A stretch of DNA of 64,000 bases from Paenibacillus sp. SYP-B4298 (GCF_027627475.1 NZ_CP115484.1:929501-993500); one strand, 5' to 3'. Numbered from the stretch's first letter, positions 16,549 to 25,722 are shown. The notes: generated from the letters alone by a model not told the origin. Translations and numbers: made by a program.

Positions 16549-16594
16549 CGCGAAACGAAGCTTAGCCCGTCCAGGACGGCGACAGCGTATACGC
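16549..16594. repeat. Dispersed repeat family B, copy 1
   Basis: CGCGAAACGAAGCTTAGCC followed by CGTCCAGGACGGCGACAGCG. Copies with the same order (GAAACG.AGCTT.GCC, then CGTC.AGGACGG, then CAGCG) occur at 19586, 19684 and, more diverged, 24383. The core CCGTCCAGGACGG is palindromic. All copies lie in intergenic spaces downstream of genes. Confidence 0.6.
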
Positions 16595-16616
16595 TTGGTC
16601 GTTCTCAAATCAATAG

Positions 16617-16669
16617 CAAACATCAGGAACGCTGATCCTCATAAGGCGTTCTTTGGTGTTTGCTTTTTT
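16617..16669 (+). terminator. Terminator after the COG0523 gene
   Basis: CAAACATCAGGAACGC pairs imperfectly with GCGTTCTTTGGTGTTTG and is followed by CTTTTTTG, a normal intrinsic terminator on the + strand. Confidence 0.8.
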
Positions 16670-16786
16670 GGGTTGATGGGCTGAAAGGCTGCGTTTCAGA
16701 CGCTCCCTGTTGCTATCTATATGGCGCCGTGATGTCTGATTAAGGTTCAATGGTCGCCATTCGATTGGACTTGATGAACAGCAGGG

Positions 16787-17260
16787 CTAGCCATTCCTCT
16801 GTGGCACAACTCCTTTTACATAGTCCTGCAGAAAATCGAAGGCATGCTGATCGCCGGGGGCAAGGTATTGCTCCAGGATGAACCCGGTGGCCTGGCTGAT
16901 CTTAAGGATGGAGTCCCCTCGTTGGATCGAGTAGTAGGGCAGATGAACACGGTATTCCTGGTTTCGGGAGACCATCTCATCGACTACGATAAAGCTGTTC
17001 ACCATAACATCCGGTGGCAACAGGATGACTTCTCCACAGATTTCAATACGTGAGCCTTGTGCATCCTCCCCAGCTAATGTAATAAGCTGGCCTTCACCAG
17101 TCGGGGCCGACAAGTCCTCTTGAGATGACCGTTCTCCGTCCGTTATACAGGATGCTGGAATGGAGCTGGAGGCTGACTTTTCGTGGTATATATACAGCGC
17201 GGCAAGGACAAGGGTCACGGCAATCCCGCAGACGGCTGCCATCCTGCGATTCATGTTCAT
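16787..17260 (-). CDS. Membrane-anchored protein of unknown function, LysM-like C-terminal segment
   Basis: 157 residues; GGAGGG lies about eight bases before the ATG. The N-terminal 25 residues form a signal anchor (AAVCGIAVTLVLAALYIY). The remainder is predicted extracytoplasmic, with two cysteines (ASCITDG and EICGEVILL) that could pair. A C-terminal stretch, YSIQRGDSILKISQATGFILEQYLA, recalls a short LysM motif (a ..GDS...IS...G........ pattern), so cell-wall association is possible but weak. It stands alone on the minus strand between the zinc region and the MerR gene. I do not recognise a named family. Confidence 0.55.
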   Translation of the reverse strand: MNMNRRMAAVCGIAVTLVLAALYIYHEKSASSSIPASCITDGERSSQEDLSAPTGEGQLITLAGEDAQGSRIEICGEVILLPPDVMVNSFIVVDEMVSRNQEYRVHLPYYSIQRGDSILKISQATGFILEQYLAPGDQHAFDFLQDYVKGVVPQRNG

Positions 17261-17426
17261 GGTAACTTCCCTCCTAAGTAAAGATAGGAACCGATGCTCG
17301 ACATAGGATATTTCCTGGTGATTGTATTATGCTGGAATTAGTGGTCATCCTTACCTCTATAGACGCGAAAAATGAAGCAAGGTTACACCCCTGACAGCCC
17401 ACTTATCAAAACTTTTCAATAACTCA

Positions 17427-17458
17427 TTGACTTTCCCCCTTACTGAAGGGTTTATACT
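17427..17458 (+). promoter_or_regulatory. MerR-type promoter with long spacer and dyad
   Basis: TTGACT (17427-17432) and TTATAC/TATACT (17452-17458) are separated by 19-20 bp instead of 17. The spacer contains the dyad CCCTTACTGAAGGG. This is the arrangement that MerR-family activators bind and untwist, so the gene that follows probably regulates itself. Confidence 0.75.
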
Positions 17459-17494
17459 GGGTACACATCAGCACAATGAAGTGGAGGCTTGGAG

Positions 17495-18307
17495 ATGTTT
17501 AAAATAGGCGAGTTCTCGATGCTAAGCAAGGTTCCTGTAAAAACATTACGATACTATGATCGAATCGAGCTGTTAAAGCCCGAAAAAACAGATCAGGCTA
17601 CAGGGTATCGCTACTATTCAGCAGAGCAACTATTTCAGGTGAATCGAATCTTTCTGTACAAAGAATTAGGCTTTACCTTGAAGCAGATGGCTCAGCTTCT
17701 TCATGAGGATATTTCCCTAGATCAGCTCCAGGGTATGTTTAAGCTCAAGGAGAGCGAAATTCAACAATTAATCGAGAGGGAGCAAGAAAAATTAGTTCGG
17801 ATCAAGGAGCGTATGCATCTCATCAAACGAGAAGGGAGTGTTGAAAAGGAGCAGGAGGTCATCATCAAAACTGTAGAGAGCAAGCGACTTCTATCATTTC
17901 GTTCCTGCGGGGCTGTAGAGGACATTCCTTCCCTATTTCAAACCCTTCATCAATTGTGGGATACGTATGCTGAGGAATGGGTCACAGAGCCTCAAGTCGT
18001 GCTATGGAGGGAATCGCCCGACCAGGCAAATGATTTTGAATTTGAGGTCGGTTACGCGGTGAAAGGTGAGATTACCTCTCTTCCAGATGAGTTATCGATC
18101 CGTGCTCTACCAGCGGAGACGATGGCCACGCTGCTATTTCATTCGAATTCCCCTTTTGCCCAGACGGCTTGTATTGATTTGGCGACCTGGATCGAGGAGA
18201 ATGGCTATCGCGTGAAGGAGGATCAGCCGGGTAGAGAGATTTATCTACCCTTGTCCGGTGAACAAGGGGATCGCTTAATCGAGATTCAAATCCCGATTGA
18301 ACGATGA
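17495..18307 (+). CDS. MerR-family regulator with GyrI-like effector-binding domain (BmrR/BltR-like)
   Basis: 270 residues from the ATG at 17495, eight bases after GTGGAGG; a TTG two codons upstream is less likely. The N-terminal winged HTH is MFKIGEFSMLSKVPVKTLRYYDRIELLKPEK, a dimerising coiled coil covers about residues 80-115, and a ligand-sensing domain of the GyrI/BmrR type covers about 125-270 (FEFEVGYAVKGEI, ALPAETMATLLFHS). Such proteins sense lipophilic cations or drugs and activate efflux genes. The gene precedes an MFS exporter with 42 bp between them and sits behind a MerR-type promoter. The pair should form one drug-responsive unit. Confidence 0.9.
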   Translation: MFKIGEFSMLSKVPVKTLRYYDRIELLKPEKTDQATGYRYYSAEQLFQVNRIFLYKELGFTLKQMAQLLHEDISLDQLQGMFKLKESEIQQLIEREQEKLVRIKERMHLIKREGSVEKEQEVIIKTVESKRLLSFRSCGAVEDIPSLFQTLHQLWDTYAEEWVTEPQVVLWRESPDQANDFEFEVGYAVKGEITSLPDELSIRALPAETMATLLFHSNSPFAQTACIDLATWIEENGYRVKEDQPGREIYLPLSGEQGDRLIEIQIPIER

Positions 18308-18349
18308 AGTACGACTATCTAATGTGCGGTATAAAGGAGAAATGTTGGC

Positions 18350-19528
18350 TTGAAGAATAAACCCGTCATCTATTTGCTGGCTCTGGCCGTTTTTTTGATC
18401 GGAACGATCGAATATATTATCACAGGCATCATCGAAATGGTAGCTATCGACTTGCATGTATCGACAGCGGTCGCGGGGTTGCTGGTTACTTCCTTCGCCC
18501 TTTCAGCCGCTATCGGTGCTCCGATTGTCATCGCTCTTACCATTAATGTAGACCGCAAAAAAATATTGCTATGGATGCTTGGCCTATTTATCGTCAGCAA
18601 TTTCATTACTTTTTTAAGTCCATCATTTGAAATGATGCTCCTCTCCCGAATGCTGCAAGGGTTAAGTGGCGGTATCGCTACCGTTGTCGCCATGGGGGTC
18701 GCGACTCGTCTGGTCGAGATGGAAAGGAGAGGGAGCGCGATCGGGCTCATCTTAATGGGTCTAAGCAGCTCCTTGGTGCTTGGTGTACCTCTTGGCACAT
18801 TCCTTAGTGATCTGATAGGCTGGAGAGCATTATTCGTTCTCATCAGTGTCATCACCTTCATTCCACTATTCGTAGTGTATCGAAGTGTACCCGCGATTAA
18901 GGAACAAGAACCGGTTACGATCGGGATGCAATTATCCTTATTGAAGGATAAGAGGATTGTCATTGCTGTTGTTATAACGTTATTTTATGTTGGTGCCTAT
19001 TCCACGTTATTTACGTATTTGACGCCCTACTTGCAAGCTTCAGCAGAGCTCACCATGGCACAAATTAGCGGTATTTTATTGCTTGCCGGAATCTGCAGCT
19101 TCATGGGCTCCAGCATTGGAGGGAAAGTAGCGGACAAGAAGGGGCCCAAATTTACGATTCTGATTGGACTAACGTTACAAGTCATTATGTTAAGCTCACT
19201 CGCCTTCATCGGAGCTAATCTGGTGGCTCTGATTGCGGTGATGATGGTATGGATGATCGCTACGTGGAGCACATCTCCAGCCCAACAGCTCTATTTAGTT
19301 ACACTGGTGCCCAAATCGCCGGATATTGCCTTGAGTGTGAATACATCCTTTATTCAATTTGGATTTGCCCTCGGCTCGGGGCTAGGAGGCTTGGTCATCA
19401 GCGGTACATCGGTATTGGATCTGAGCTGGTTCAGTGCGGGCATCGTTGTACTGGCTCTACTCATGACCTTCATGCTAGTCGTCCTGGATCGAGCCTCTGG
19501 CCGTAAGACAACGGTATCGTCAATGTGA
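18350..19528 (+). CDS. MFS efflux transporter (DHA1/AraJ-like)
   Basis: 392 residues with 12 predicted membrane helices. It starts at TTG 18350 (AAAGGAGA nine bases upstream); the ATG at 18342 is out of frame and closes at once. It has the cytoplasmic loop motif A variant (IVIALTINVDRKKIL) between helices 2 and 3, and the helix-5 drug-antiport signature GLSSSLVLGVPLGTFL. The family exports drugs, sugars or metabolites by proton antiport; the substrate cannot be read from sequence. Co-transcription with the MerR/GyrI regulator points to a toxic amphiphilic substrate. A strong hairpin follows the stop codon. Confidence 0.88.
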   Translation: MKNKPVIYLLALAVFLIGTIEYIITGIIEMVAIDLHVSTAVAGLLVTSFALSAAIGAPIVIALTINVDRKKILLWMLGLFIVSNFITFLSPSFEMMLLSRMLQGLSGGIATVVAMGVATRLVEMERRGSAIGLILMGLSSSLVLGVPLGTFLSDLIGWRALFVLISVITFIPLFVVYRSVPAIKEQEPVTIGMQLSLLKDKRIVIAVVITLFYVGAYSTLFTYLTPYLQASAELTMAQISGILLLAGICSFMGSSIGGKVADKKGPKFTILIGLTLQVIMLSSLAFIGANLVALIAVMMVWMIATWSTSPAQQLYLVTLVPKSPDIALSVNTSFIQFGFALGSGLGGLVISGTSVLDLSWFSAGIVVLALLMTFMLVVLDRASGRKTTVSSM

Positions 19529-19541
19529 GAGCATGGTTAGG

Positions 19542-19577
19542 CGAAGAGGAGGGGGCAAGCTGCCCGCCTCCTCTTCG
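19542..19577. terminator. Hairpin after the MFS gene
   Basis: CGAAGAGGAGG and CCTCCTCTTCG form a perfect 11-bp stem around an inner GGGCAAGCTGCCC hairpin. No T run follows, so it may act as an RNA-stabilising end or a factor-assisted terminator. Confidence 0.65.
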
Positions 19578-19585
19578 ATATGTCT

Positions 19586-19633
19586 GTGAAACGCAGCTTC
19601 GCCCGTCGAGGATGGCTCAAGGCGATTACGCTT
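19586..19633. repeat. Dispersed repeat family B, copy 2
   Basis: GTGAAACGCAGCTTCGCCC then GTCGAGGATGG and a terminal ATTACGCTT, matching copy 1 (GAAACGAAGCTTAGCCC, GTCCAGGACGG, TATACGCTT). Confidence 0.6.
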
Positions 19634-19683
19634 GATATAGAAGAAGTATAAGTTACCGCTTATACGTCTCTCCTATATCTAGG

Positions 19684-19730
19684 CCAAATGGAGCTTCGCC
19701 TGTCGAGGACGGCGGCAGCCGTTATGCTGG
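19684..19730. repeat. Dispersed repeat family B, copy 3
   Basis: AAATGGAGCTTCGCC, TGTCGAGGACGGCGGCAGCC and GTTATGCTGG follow the family pattern. This copy overlaps the last codons of the SLH phosphatase gene, whose stop codon is at 19722-19724. Confidence 0.55.
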
Positions 19731-22700
19731 AGTATTGGTTTCCGAAGCAAGCAAGGTATCCAGCAAGCGAATAATCATCGCGACGGACTCCGCACGGGTA
19801 GCGGGAGCATTAGGCTTGAACAGGCCATTCCCTGCTCCGCTTACGATTCCGGCCGCTGTGAACGCGTTGATCGGCTCGGAAGCAAAGCTCGTCGTTGTAT
19901 CCTCGAAGGTCGCCGCTGCACCAGGGACATAGTCTGTCAATCGAGCCAGCATCGCCACGATCTCGGCGCGTGTGACCTCCTGATCTGGACGGAAGGAGCC
20001 GTCCTTATACCCATTGATCACCCCATGCTCGTGCAAGGCAGCGATGGCTTTCGCAGCCCAATGCCCCTGTGTATCCGGGAAGGAGGCTGTCCCGGATTGC
20101 GGGAGAGCAAGAGCCTTGGCCACCATCGTGGCGAACTCGGCGCGTGAGACCTTGTTATCAGGACGATAGGTGCCATCGCTATAGCCCGTTACAATCCCCA
20201 GCTTGGAGGCGCGCTCTACATAGGATGCGCTCCATGAGGCGGCTGGAACGTCCGAGAAGCTTACTGCAGGCACGGACATTTCTTGTTTCAGCCGCTCTCT
20301 CACGGCAGCTACATCCACCTTGTCGTTAAAGACGGGCTTCGTAGAGGTCGGAACTGGTGATGGCGTTGGTGTCGGCGAAGGCACAGGAGCGGGCACAGGC
20401 GTCGGCGTTGGTTCCGGTGTTGGCGCAGGCGCAGGCGAAGTCGATGGGGAAGGGTACCATGGCGCAGGCTCGCTTGCCTTGGCCTTCACAACCGAGAACG
20501 TATCCACCGCCTGCCCCGCGATGGTGCGCGCTTCGACTTGAATCTTATCCTCCGTAACGGTGATGTAGGAATAGACCGGAACATCCTCATCAAAGATATA
20601 GCTCAGATAATCATATTTAGTGCCATCATAGAACTTCCAGCCCGAAGCGCCGCCATCCATATAGATCGTGCCCTTCGTTGAGGACGGGTTCGGCTTGCCG
20701 TTCTGCATAGGATAGGTGCGTCCATACACATGATCATGACCGACCAGCACGAGATCCACTTGCTTCGCTTCGATAATCGGCGCAAAATACTTTTGCGTAT
20801 ACTCCACCAGGGACTGTCGGCCGCTCTCTGTATGGTAAGCAGGACGGTGGAACATGATGATCGTCCACTTTTTATCATTGTCGTTCAGATCCTGCTCCAG
20901 CCATGACGCCTGCTCGATCATCTGCTCCTCCGTGCCCTCGGAGTTTAGGACAATAAAATGAGTGTCATCGACATTATACGAATAAGCATATTGCCGTTGT
21001 GACTCCGGCCCGTTCAGCGGGAAATTTGCCCCTTTGGTGAAGACCTCTTTTCCTTCGCTCTTCACATCATGATTCCCCAAGGTTAGCGCGCTAGGGAGCT
21101 TCGTTGCATAGATGGAAGAGGCTTCCCAGAACTTCTGCCATTCCTCGAATGCTCCGCCCGCATCGACCATATCTCCGCCATGCATAATGAATTGCGTGGA
21201 TGGATGCTGCTTCAATGCACTCGCCATTAATTCTTGATAGGTCTGCATCCCATGAGCTTGATTCGTATGGGAATCGGTAATAAACAGGAAGGAGGTCGGT
21301 GTTGACGTGTCCCGATCCACCGTAGAATAGTCGTACCACGCAGACCAGTTGCCCTCATAGCCTACCCGATATTTGTAAGCCGTATTGGCCTTCAAGCCGC
21401 TAACCAGAGCGTTGTGGAAGCGGATTTCCCCCTTCGCTCCATTCTCCTTCATACTGAGCACCTGCAGCTCGCTCTCTGCTAGCTGTCGCTTCACCTGCTC
21501 AGCAGCAGGGCTATTGCCTGTTCCCCATTGGCTGGCCTCGATGGTCTCAATATAGGTCGCTGTACGATCGGATTTGGTCTGCCAGGCAACACTCAGCTGC
21601 GAGGACATATCCTCTGCCACATAGGTTTGAACATATTGAGGCACATCTGTGCCGTACTGCTCGACAACTTCATACGGGACGACCTTACTGTTCTGATCGC
21701 CATTGACCGCCTGAATCTGATACGTTCCCAGCGCCAATGTCGCCAGATCGGTCTTGAGCTGTCCATGGGCATCGGTCTTGCCCAAACTTCCGCTCAATAG
21801 CTGGGGCTGAACATCGGATGCCAAGATGTAGCCGCTCACCTGTCCATCTGGCAGAATGACCTCATATAGCCCATCCTCCGGCTCTGCAGAAGCGTAGTAG
21901 CGCTCGCCAGCTTGGGCAACCCGCAGTACACCAGAGGAGGTGTCGTCATCCTCATAGATCGTAGCGGTCGGTGCGGTCACTGTCACGACAGAGCTTTGCT
22001 TCAGCAGACCAGTAAACATAATGTCCGCGCCTTCGTAGGGCCTTCCCTCGCGATCCAGTACAGTTAGTGTGGAGACCGTACCTAGGCCGACACCTGTCAT
22101 CCTTAGCTGGTAGGGGAAGGCGATCGTATAATGAATAGGGGCTGCAAGCGGCGAGCTGGTCTGCACCTGCCCGGCAGCCAGACTTCCCTGACTCATCGTG
22201 ATGCGCTTATATTTCTCGCCGCGCTCCAGTACCGCATGAGAGTTGACTCTGAAGTTCACGGTTACGGCATCGCGGGCATGAGCGGCTGTCATCTTATCCA
22301 GCCTGATCTGAACCGTTCCCCGCTCATTATCCGTTGTTGTATCTAGGCTAATTCCGTCTGCCTGAACGACGCTATCTACCTGAAGGGTAGCAGGATCGTA
22401 TTGCAATGCAAATTGCGCTTGCTCGGCCTTTATGTAGTCTTTGATACTAATCGTTATAGGGTATCGCTCATTGCTCACCGCTTCAGCGGGGGCTGTCATG
22501 AGCAACCGCTCTCCGGCGTTCACGGTGAAGGCATAGGTCATCCCCGCGGGGTTGCCGTTGCGATCCTTCACTTCAATGACCAGCTCATGATAGCCGCCAT
22601 CCACATCGCTGCCTGGGTAGGTTAACAATTGGGTATCTGGCGAGTAACGTACATCGGCTGTAATATCGGCGCCATCGAGCAGGACAGATAATGTCGTCAG

Positions 22701-23429
22701 ATCAAGACCCGATCCAGCGTCAGCAAGTTCAACCTTAAGCTCATCCAGCGGCGAGGTTAACACTTCATTCTCGACCGGGGATACGGGATGAATAACAGGC
22801 ACGTCGCGATCCTCATCCGTCTCCTCATAGATGAAGGTGATGTCATCGACCCAGATCGAGCCTTTGTTCTTCTTGCTCATATTGGACTGCTTCAACTGGA
22901 AGAACAGCTCGAGGACGATCGGGCCCGCCTTCCCCTGCGGGACAGCAGCCTCGATATACTTCCAACCCTGCCAGTTGATGCCCGTATCGTTCTCATCATA
23001 GAATTCTGCCTGGAACGAGGAGCCGCCCTGATCTCTGAACTTCGTCGTGAGCAGATGGCCTTCATTATTTCCATATACCCACATGCCTACCTTGACAGGA
23101 TAACCTGTCACCGGGATCCGGCCTGCCTTATAGCCCACCTCAATCTGCGACGGATTGTCCACGATGTCAATCATATCGTAATCGATCCGGGCCGAGTATT
23201 GTCCATTCCGCACATGCTTCTTGTCATCCTCCAGATGAAGGCTCGCACTGTACATCCGTTTGGGATTAAACTTCACATCCGAGATGCCATCCTCGAAATC
23301 CTCCACCAGAACAGATGGCGCTGACCCTTCGGCCGCATAGACAGGATGAATGGGGCCGCCCTGCAAGCCCCCCAGCAACGATACCAATGATGCGATGACT
23401 ATGGTCTTGTTCAATCTGTTAGCCTTCAT
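19722..23429 (-). CDS. SLH-anchored multidomain metallophosphoesterase
   Basis: 1,235 residues from the ATG at 23429, which starts a clear signal peptide (MKANRLNKTIVIASLVSLL, cleavage near VYAAE); a longer frame reaches 23474. In order: carbohydrate-binding-like domain (about 35-200), Ig-like domain with DITADVRYSPDTQLLTYPG, cohesin-like domain (about 320-430), SH3-like segment ending YILASDVQ, a fibronectin/purple-acid-phosphatase N-terminal domain (about 615-705), and a calcineurin-like phosphoesterase. Metal motifs are DSHT (about 718), GGD (748), GNHD (785), MFHRP and GHDH (897). A Pro-rich linker and three SLH repeats (about 1050-1230) anchor it to wall polymer. It probably hydrolyses phosphate esters at the cell surface. 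The cohesin-like domain suggests docking partners. Monocistronic. Confidence 0.87.
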   Translation of the reverse strand: MKANRLNKTIVIASLVSLLGGLQGGPIHPVYAAEGSAPSVLVEDFEDGISDVKFNPKRMYSASLHLEDDKKHVRNGQYSARIDYDMIDIVDNPSQIEVGYKAGRIPVTGYPVKVGMWVYGNNEGHLLTTKFRDQGGSSFQAEFYDENDTGINWQGWKYIEAAVPQGKAGPIVLELFFQLKQSNMSKKNKGSIWVDDITFIYEETDEDRDVPVIHPVSPVENEVLTSPLDELKVELADAGSGLDLTTLSVLLDGADITADVRYSPDTQLLTYPGSDVDGGYHELVIEVKDRNGNPAGMTYAFTVNAGERLLMTAPAEAVSNERYPITISIKDYIKAEQAQFALQYDPATLQVDSVVQADGISLDTTTDNERGTVQIRLDKMTAAHARDAVTVNFRVNSHAVLERGEKYKRITMSQGSLAAGQVQTSSPLAAPIHYTIAFPYQLRMTGVGLGTVSTLTVLDREGRPYEGADIMFTGLLKQSSVVTVTAPTATIYEDDDTSSGVLRVAQAGERYYASAEPEDGLYEVILPDGQVSGYILASDVQPQLLSGSLGKTDAHGQLKTDLATLALGTYQIQAVNGDQNSKVVPYEVVEQYGTDVPQYVQTYVAEDMSSQLSVAWQTKSDRTATYIETIEASQWGTGNSPAAEQVKRQLAESELQVLSMKENGAKGEIRFHNALVSGLKANTAYKYRVGYEGNWSAWYDYSTVDRDTSTPTSFLFITDSHTNQAHGMQTYQELMASALKQHPSTQFIMHGGDMVDAGGAFEEWQKFWEASSIYATKLPSALTLGNHDVKSEGKEVFTKGANFPLNGPESQRQYAYSYNVDDTHFIVLNSEGTEEQMIEQASWLEQDLNDNDKKWTIIMFHRPAYHTESGRQSLVEYTQKYFAPIIEAKQVDLVLVGHDHVYGRTYPMQNGKPNPSSTKGTIYMDGGASGWKFYDGTKYDYLSYIFDEDVPVYSYITVTEDKIQVEARTIAGQAVDTFSVVKAKASEPAPWYPSPSTSPAPAPTPEPTPTPVPAPVPSPTPTPSPVPTSTKPVFNDKVDVAAVRERLKQEMSVPAVSFSDVPAASWSASYVERASKLGIVTGYSDGTYRPDNKVSRAEFATMVAKALALPQSGTASFPDTQGHWAAKAIAALHEHGVINGYKDGSFRPDQEVTRAEIVAMLARLTDYVPGAAATFEDTTTSFASEPINAFTAAGIVSGAGNGLFKPNAPATRAESVAMIIRLLDTLLASETNTPA

Positions 23430-23544
23430 TCCCTCTGCTGATCCCCCTTGAACACGTATTTGTCCAAGAGTCACTATAACAGGTGAATGTAAATTTCATT
23501 CGGCATCATTATTAAATCAGATGCATCGCTAAGTTATTCCCCTG

Positions 23545-24201
23545 CTAAAACTTATCAGGAAACTGTTTGACAATTCCTTCGGTCAGGATGTCCGCAAAAT
23601 GGATCATATGGAGCTCGTTCTTGTCGGTAGCCGCAATATCTCCTGGCCAGTCGCCCTTGATGCGATCCATCACGATTTCTGTAATCAATTGAAGATGTGT
23701 GTACAGCATATCCTGCATCACCTTAAACGGCCAGTTCGGATTGGCTTCACTTAAAAATTTGGCAATATTATCGGCGTTTTTGTGCCAGTCTGCTTCTAGC
23801 TTTGTCACTTCCGCCTGCTTGCCCGCTTGTGCAGATGCTACAAGTTTCCCTGCGATCTGAATATGCTCTGTAAGCAGCTCAGCAAGCTTGTTTCCGGCAG
23901 CTTCTCCGTAATAAGGCTTGATGATATTCCCAATATCCTGCTGGTTTCGTAGCAGTCGGTTCAATACGTCCTTTTGATCTTCGAGATTGGCTAGGGCGCT
24001 GACAATATAGCTTCTCGTCCATATCGTATGGTCGATCCAAGCCTTCTGCATGTCGCTTTTGAGCTCCACCATTTTCGGGCTCAGGCAGGTCAAAGCCTTG
24101 TTTTCGCTCCATTTTACTTGTGCAGACATCACGGGCACGATGTTCAAGCTCATCGTCAATGCTAGAAGCAATGCAAGCAACGATTTGTTTTTCACATTCA
24201 C
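23545..24201 (-). CDS. Secreted helical protein of unknown function (WIDHTIWTR family)
   Basis: 218 residues with a signal peptide (about 1-27, cleavage near VMSAQ). The mature part is almost wholly helical and has conserved-looking blocks AWIDHTIWTRSYIVSALANL, LLRNQQDIGNIIKPYYGEAAGNKLAELLTEHI, WHKNADNIAKFLSEANPNW and GIVKQFPDKF. I recognise this as a recurring secreted Bacillota family that is often given misleading names such as glycosyltransferase or acetylglutamate kinase; neither fits the sequence. The regular His/Glu/Asp spacing could bind metal in a four-helix bundle, but that is speculation. It stands just upstream (minus strand) of nothing obvious and about 70 bp from the phosphatase start. 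Confidence 0.7.
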   Translation of the reverse strand: MNVKNKSLLALLLALTMSLNIVPVMSAQVKWSENKALTCLSPKMVELKSDMQKAWIDHTIWTRSYIVSALANLEDQKDVLNRLLRNQQDIGNIIKPYYGEAAGNKLAELLTEHIQIAGKLVASAQAGKQAEVTKLEADWHKNADNIAKFLSEANPNWPFKVMQDMLYTHLQLITEIVMDRIKGDWPGDIAATDKNELHMIHFADILTEGIVKQFPDKF

Positions 24202-24276
24202 TACTCCCTCTGTGTTTTAGTTGAAAACAGCGAGGTTAGTTTAGGAAAAATAGCTGCAAACTATACAAAAAGCAGC

Positions 24277-24313
24277 ATCCCGCTAGCAATCAATAGGCTT
24301 GTGATTGCTAGGG
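24277..24313. other. Intergenic hairpin
   Basis: TCCCGCTAGCAATCA pairs with TGATTGCTAGGGA across a nine-base loop, between the helical protein gene and the MFS terminator. It lacks a T run on either side. Function unknown. Confidence 0.45.
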
Positions 24314-24334
24314 ATTCTCATCATTATGTAACCA

Positions 24335-24381
24335 TAAAAAAAGCCCCGCCCCGATTCTAAGGAACGGCAGGCGAGGCTTTG
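24335..24381 (-). terminator. Terminator of the fosmidomycin-resistance-type MFS gene
   Basis: Read on the minus strand, AAAGCCTCGCC and GGCGGGGCTTTTTT form a stem followed by a T run, 64 bp after the MFS stop codon. Confidence 0.8.
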
Positions 24382-24382
24382 T

Positions 24383-24427
24383 AGCAACGAAGCTTAGTTC
24401 GTACAGGATGTCAGCAACCGTTGACGC
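24383..24427. repeat. Dispersed repeat family B, diverged copy 4
   Basis: CAACGAAGCTTAGTTCGTACAGGATGTCAGCAACCGTTGACGC resembles the family order (AACGAAGCTTAG, CGT.CAGGA, CAGC), with several substitutions. Confidence 0.4.
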
Positions 24428-24444
24428 ATGCCAGCTACTGACTT

Positions 24445-25722
24445 CTATTCCGTATACCAGCTCTTGATCTTCTGATCCGACGGGAGCAGGAAGGTGAGCA
24501 GGCCGAGCAGCGGCAGCAAGCTGACAACCCTGAGCACGGCATCCAGGCCGTACAGGTCGGTCAGGCCGCCGAGCGCGACCGCGCCGAGTGCGCCAAGTCC
24601 GAAGGACAGGCCGGTCGTCAGGCCGGACACGGTGCCGATCATGCCGGGCACCAGCTCCTGCGCGTAGACGACGGTCACCGACCAGCCAGACATGAGGATC
24701 AGTCCGGTGACGGCGACTAGCGGATAGGCCCAGAAGGCATCTGCATAGGGCAGCGCCATCGCCAGCGGCACCGTGCCGACCATCGAATAGAAGAGCACAT
24801 TGCGCCGCCCGAAGCGGTCGGACAGCGGCCCGCCGAGGAAGGTGCCGAGTGCGCCCGTGGCGGCGAACAGGAAAATATAAATCTGCGCATGCTGCAGCGT
24901 CAGATTGAACTTCTCCATCAGTTGGAACGGGTAATAGATCATAATGCTGGAATGATACCATGTGCGCACGAACAGCAAGGTCATAATGAGACCGATAGCA
25001 TACGTAATCTGCTTCTTGCGCTGCGGGCTCATCTGCGCCGCTGCTTGTCCCTTCTGCTTCACAGCAATCGGGTGCGCAGCCAGATAATCGCGATACCAGC
25101 GGGCGATGGATAGCTGCACCACGACCGCGCTCAGCGTAATGGCCGTGAACCAGAGCGCACCGATCTGTCCGAGCGGGACGAAGATCAGGGCCGTCATCAC
25201 CGCTGCCAGCGATTGGCCGGAGTTGCCGCCGACCTGGAAGATCGACTGCGCCAGTCCACGGCGTGAGCCGCCAGCCATGTAGGCAACGCGCGAGGCCTCG
25301 GGATGGAACACGGCTGAGCCGAGCCCGACCAGCAGCACGGACAGCAGCACCGTCCAGTAGCCGGGCGAGAAGGCGATCCCCAGCACGCCGAGCGTCATCA
25401 GCCCCATGCCGATCGGCAGCAGATACGGATTCGGCTTACGATCCGAATAGAGGCCGATGACCGGCTGCATGACCGATGAGGTCATATTGAGGGCAAATAC
25501 GATAATACCAGCCTGCATGTACGTGAGGTTCATCGCTTCCTTTAATATAGGGAGGATAGCAGGGATGATCGCCTGGATCGTATCATTGACCAGATGGACG
25601 ATGCTAATCGCGATCAGGATGCGAAAGACCGTCGGCTTCACATCAGACCGCGGCGCGGAAGCCGCGCGGATGAGTGAAACATTTTCTATGGGTGATTGCA
25701 AGGTAAGCTTCATCTCCTTCAA
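24445..25722 (-). CDS. MFS transporter, fosmidomycin-resistance (Fsr) type
   Basis: About 425 residues. I take TTG at 25722 as start because AGGAGAG lies nine bases upstream; the ATG at 25713 has no room for a site, and the open frame to 25959 has no signal. Twelve helices are predicted. IHLVNDTIQAIIPAILPIL, IVFALNMTSSVMQPVIG, DRKPNPYLLPIG and GLGSAVFHPEASRVA match the Fsr/fosmidomycin-resistance branch of the MFS; the FHPE segment is characteristic. Members export fosmidomycin or other small phosphonates and related anions. It is a minus-strand single gene divergent from the DRE-TIM aldolase. The true substrate is not deducible. Confidence 0.87.
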   Translation of the reverse strand: MKEMKLTLQSPIENVSLIRAASAPRSDVKPTVFRILIAISIVHLVNDTIQAIIPAILPILKEAMNLTYMQAGIIVFALNMTSSVMQPVIGLYSDRKPNPYLLPIGMGLMTLGVLGIAFSPGYWTVLLSVLLVGLGSAVFHPEASRVAYMAGGSRRGLAQSIFQVGGNSGQSLAAVMTALIFVPLGQIGALWFTAITLSAVVVQLSIARWYRDYLAAHPIAVKQKGQAAAQMSPQRKKQITYAIGLIMTLLFVRTWYHSSIMIYYPFQLMEKFNLTLQHAQIYIFLFAATGALGTFLGGPLSDRFGRRNVLFYSMVGTVPLAMALPYADAFWAYPLVAVTGLILMSGWSVTVVYAQELVPGMIGTVSGLTTGLSFGLGALGAVALGGLTDLYGLDAVLRVVSLLPLLGLLTFLLPSDQKIKSWYTE

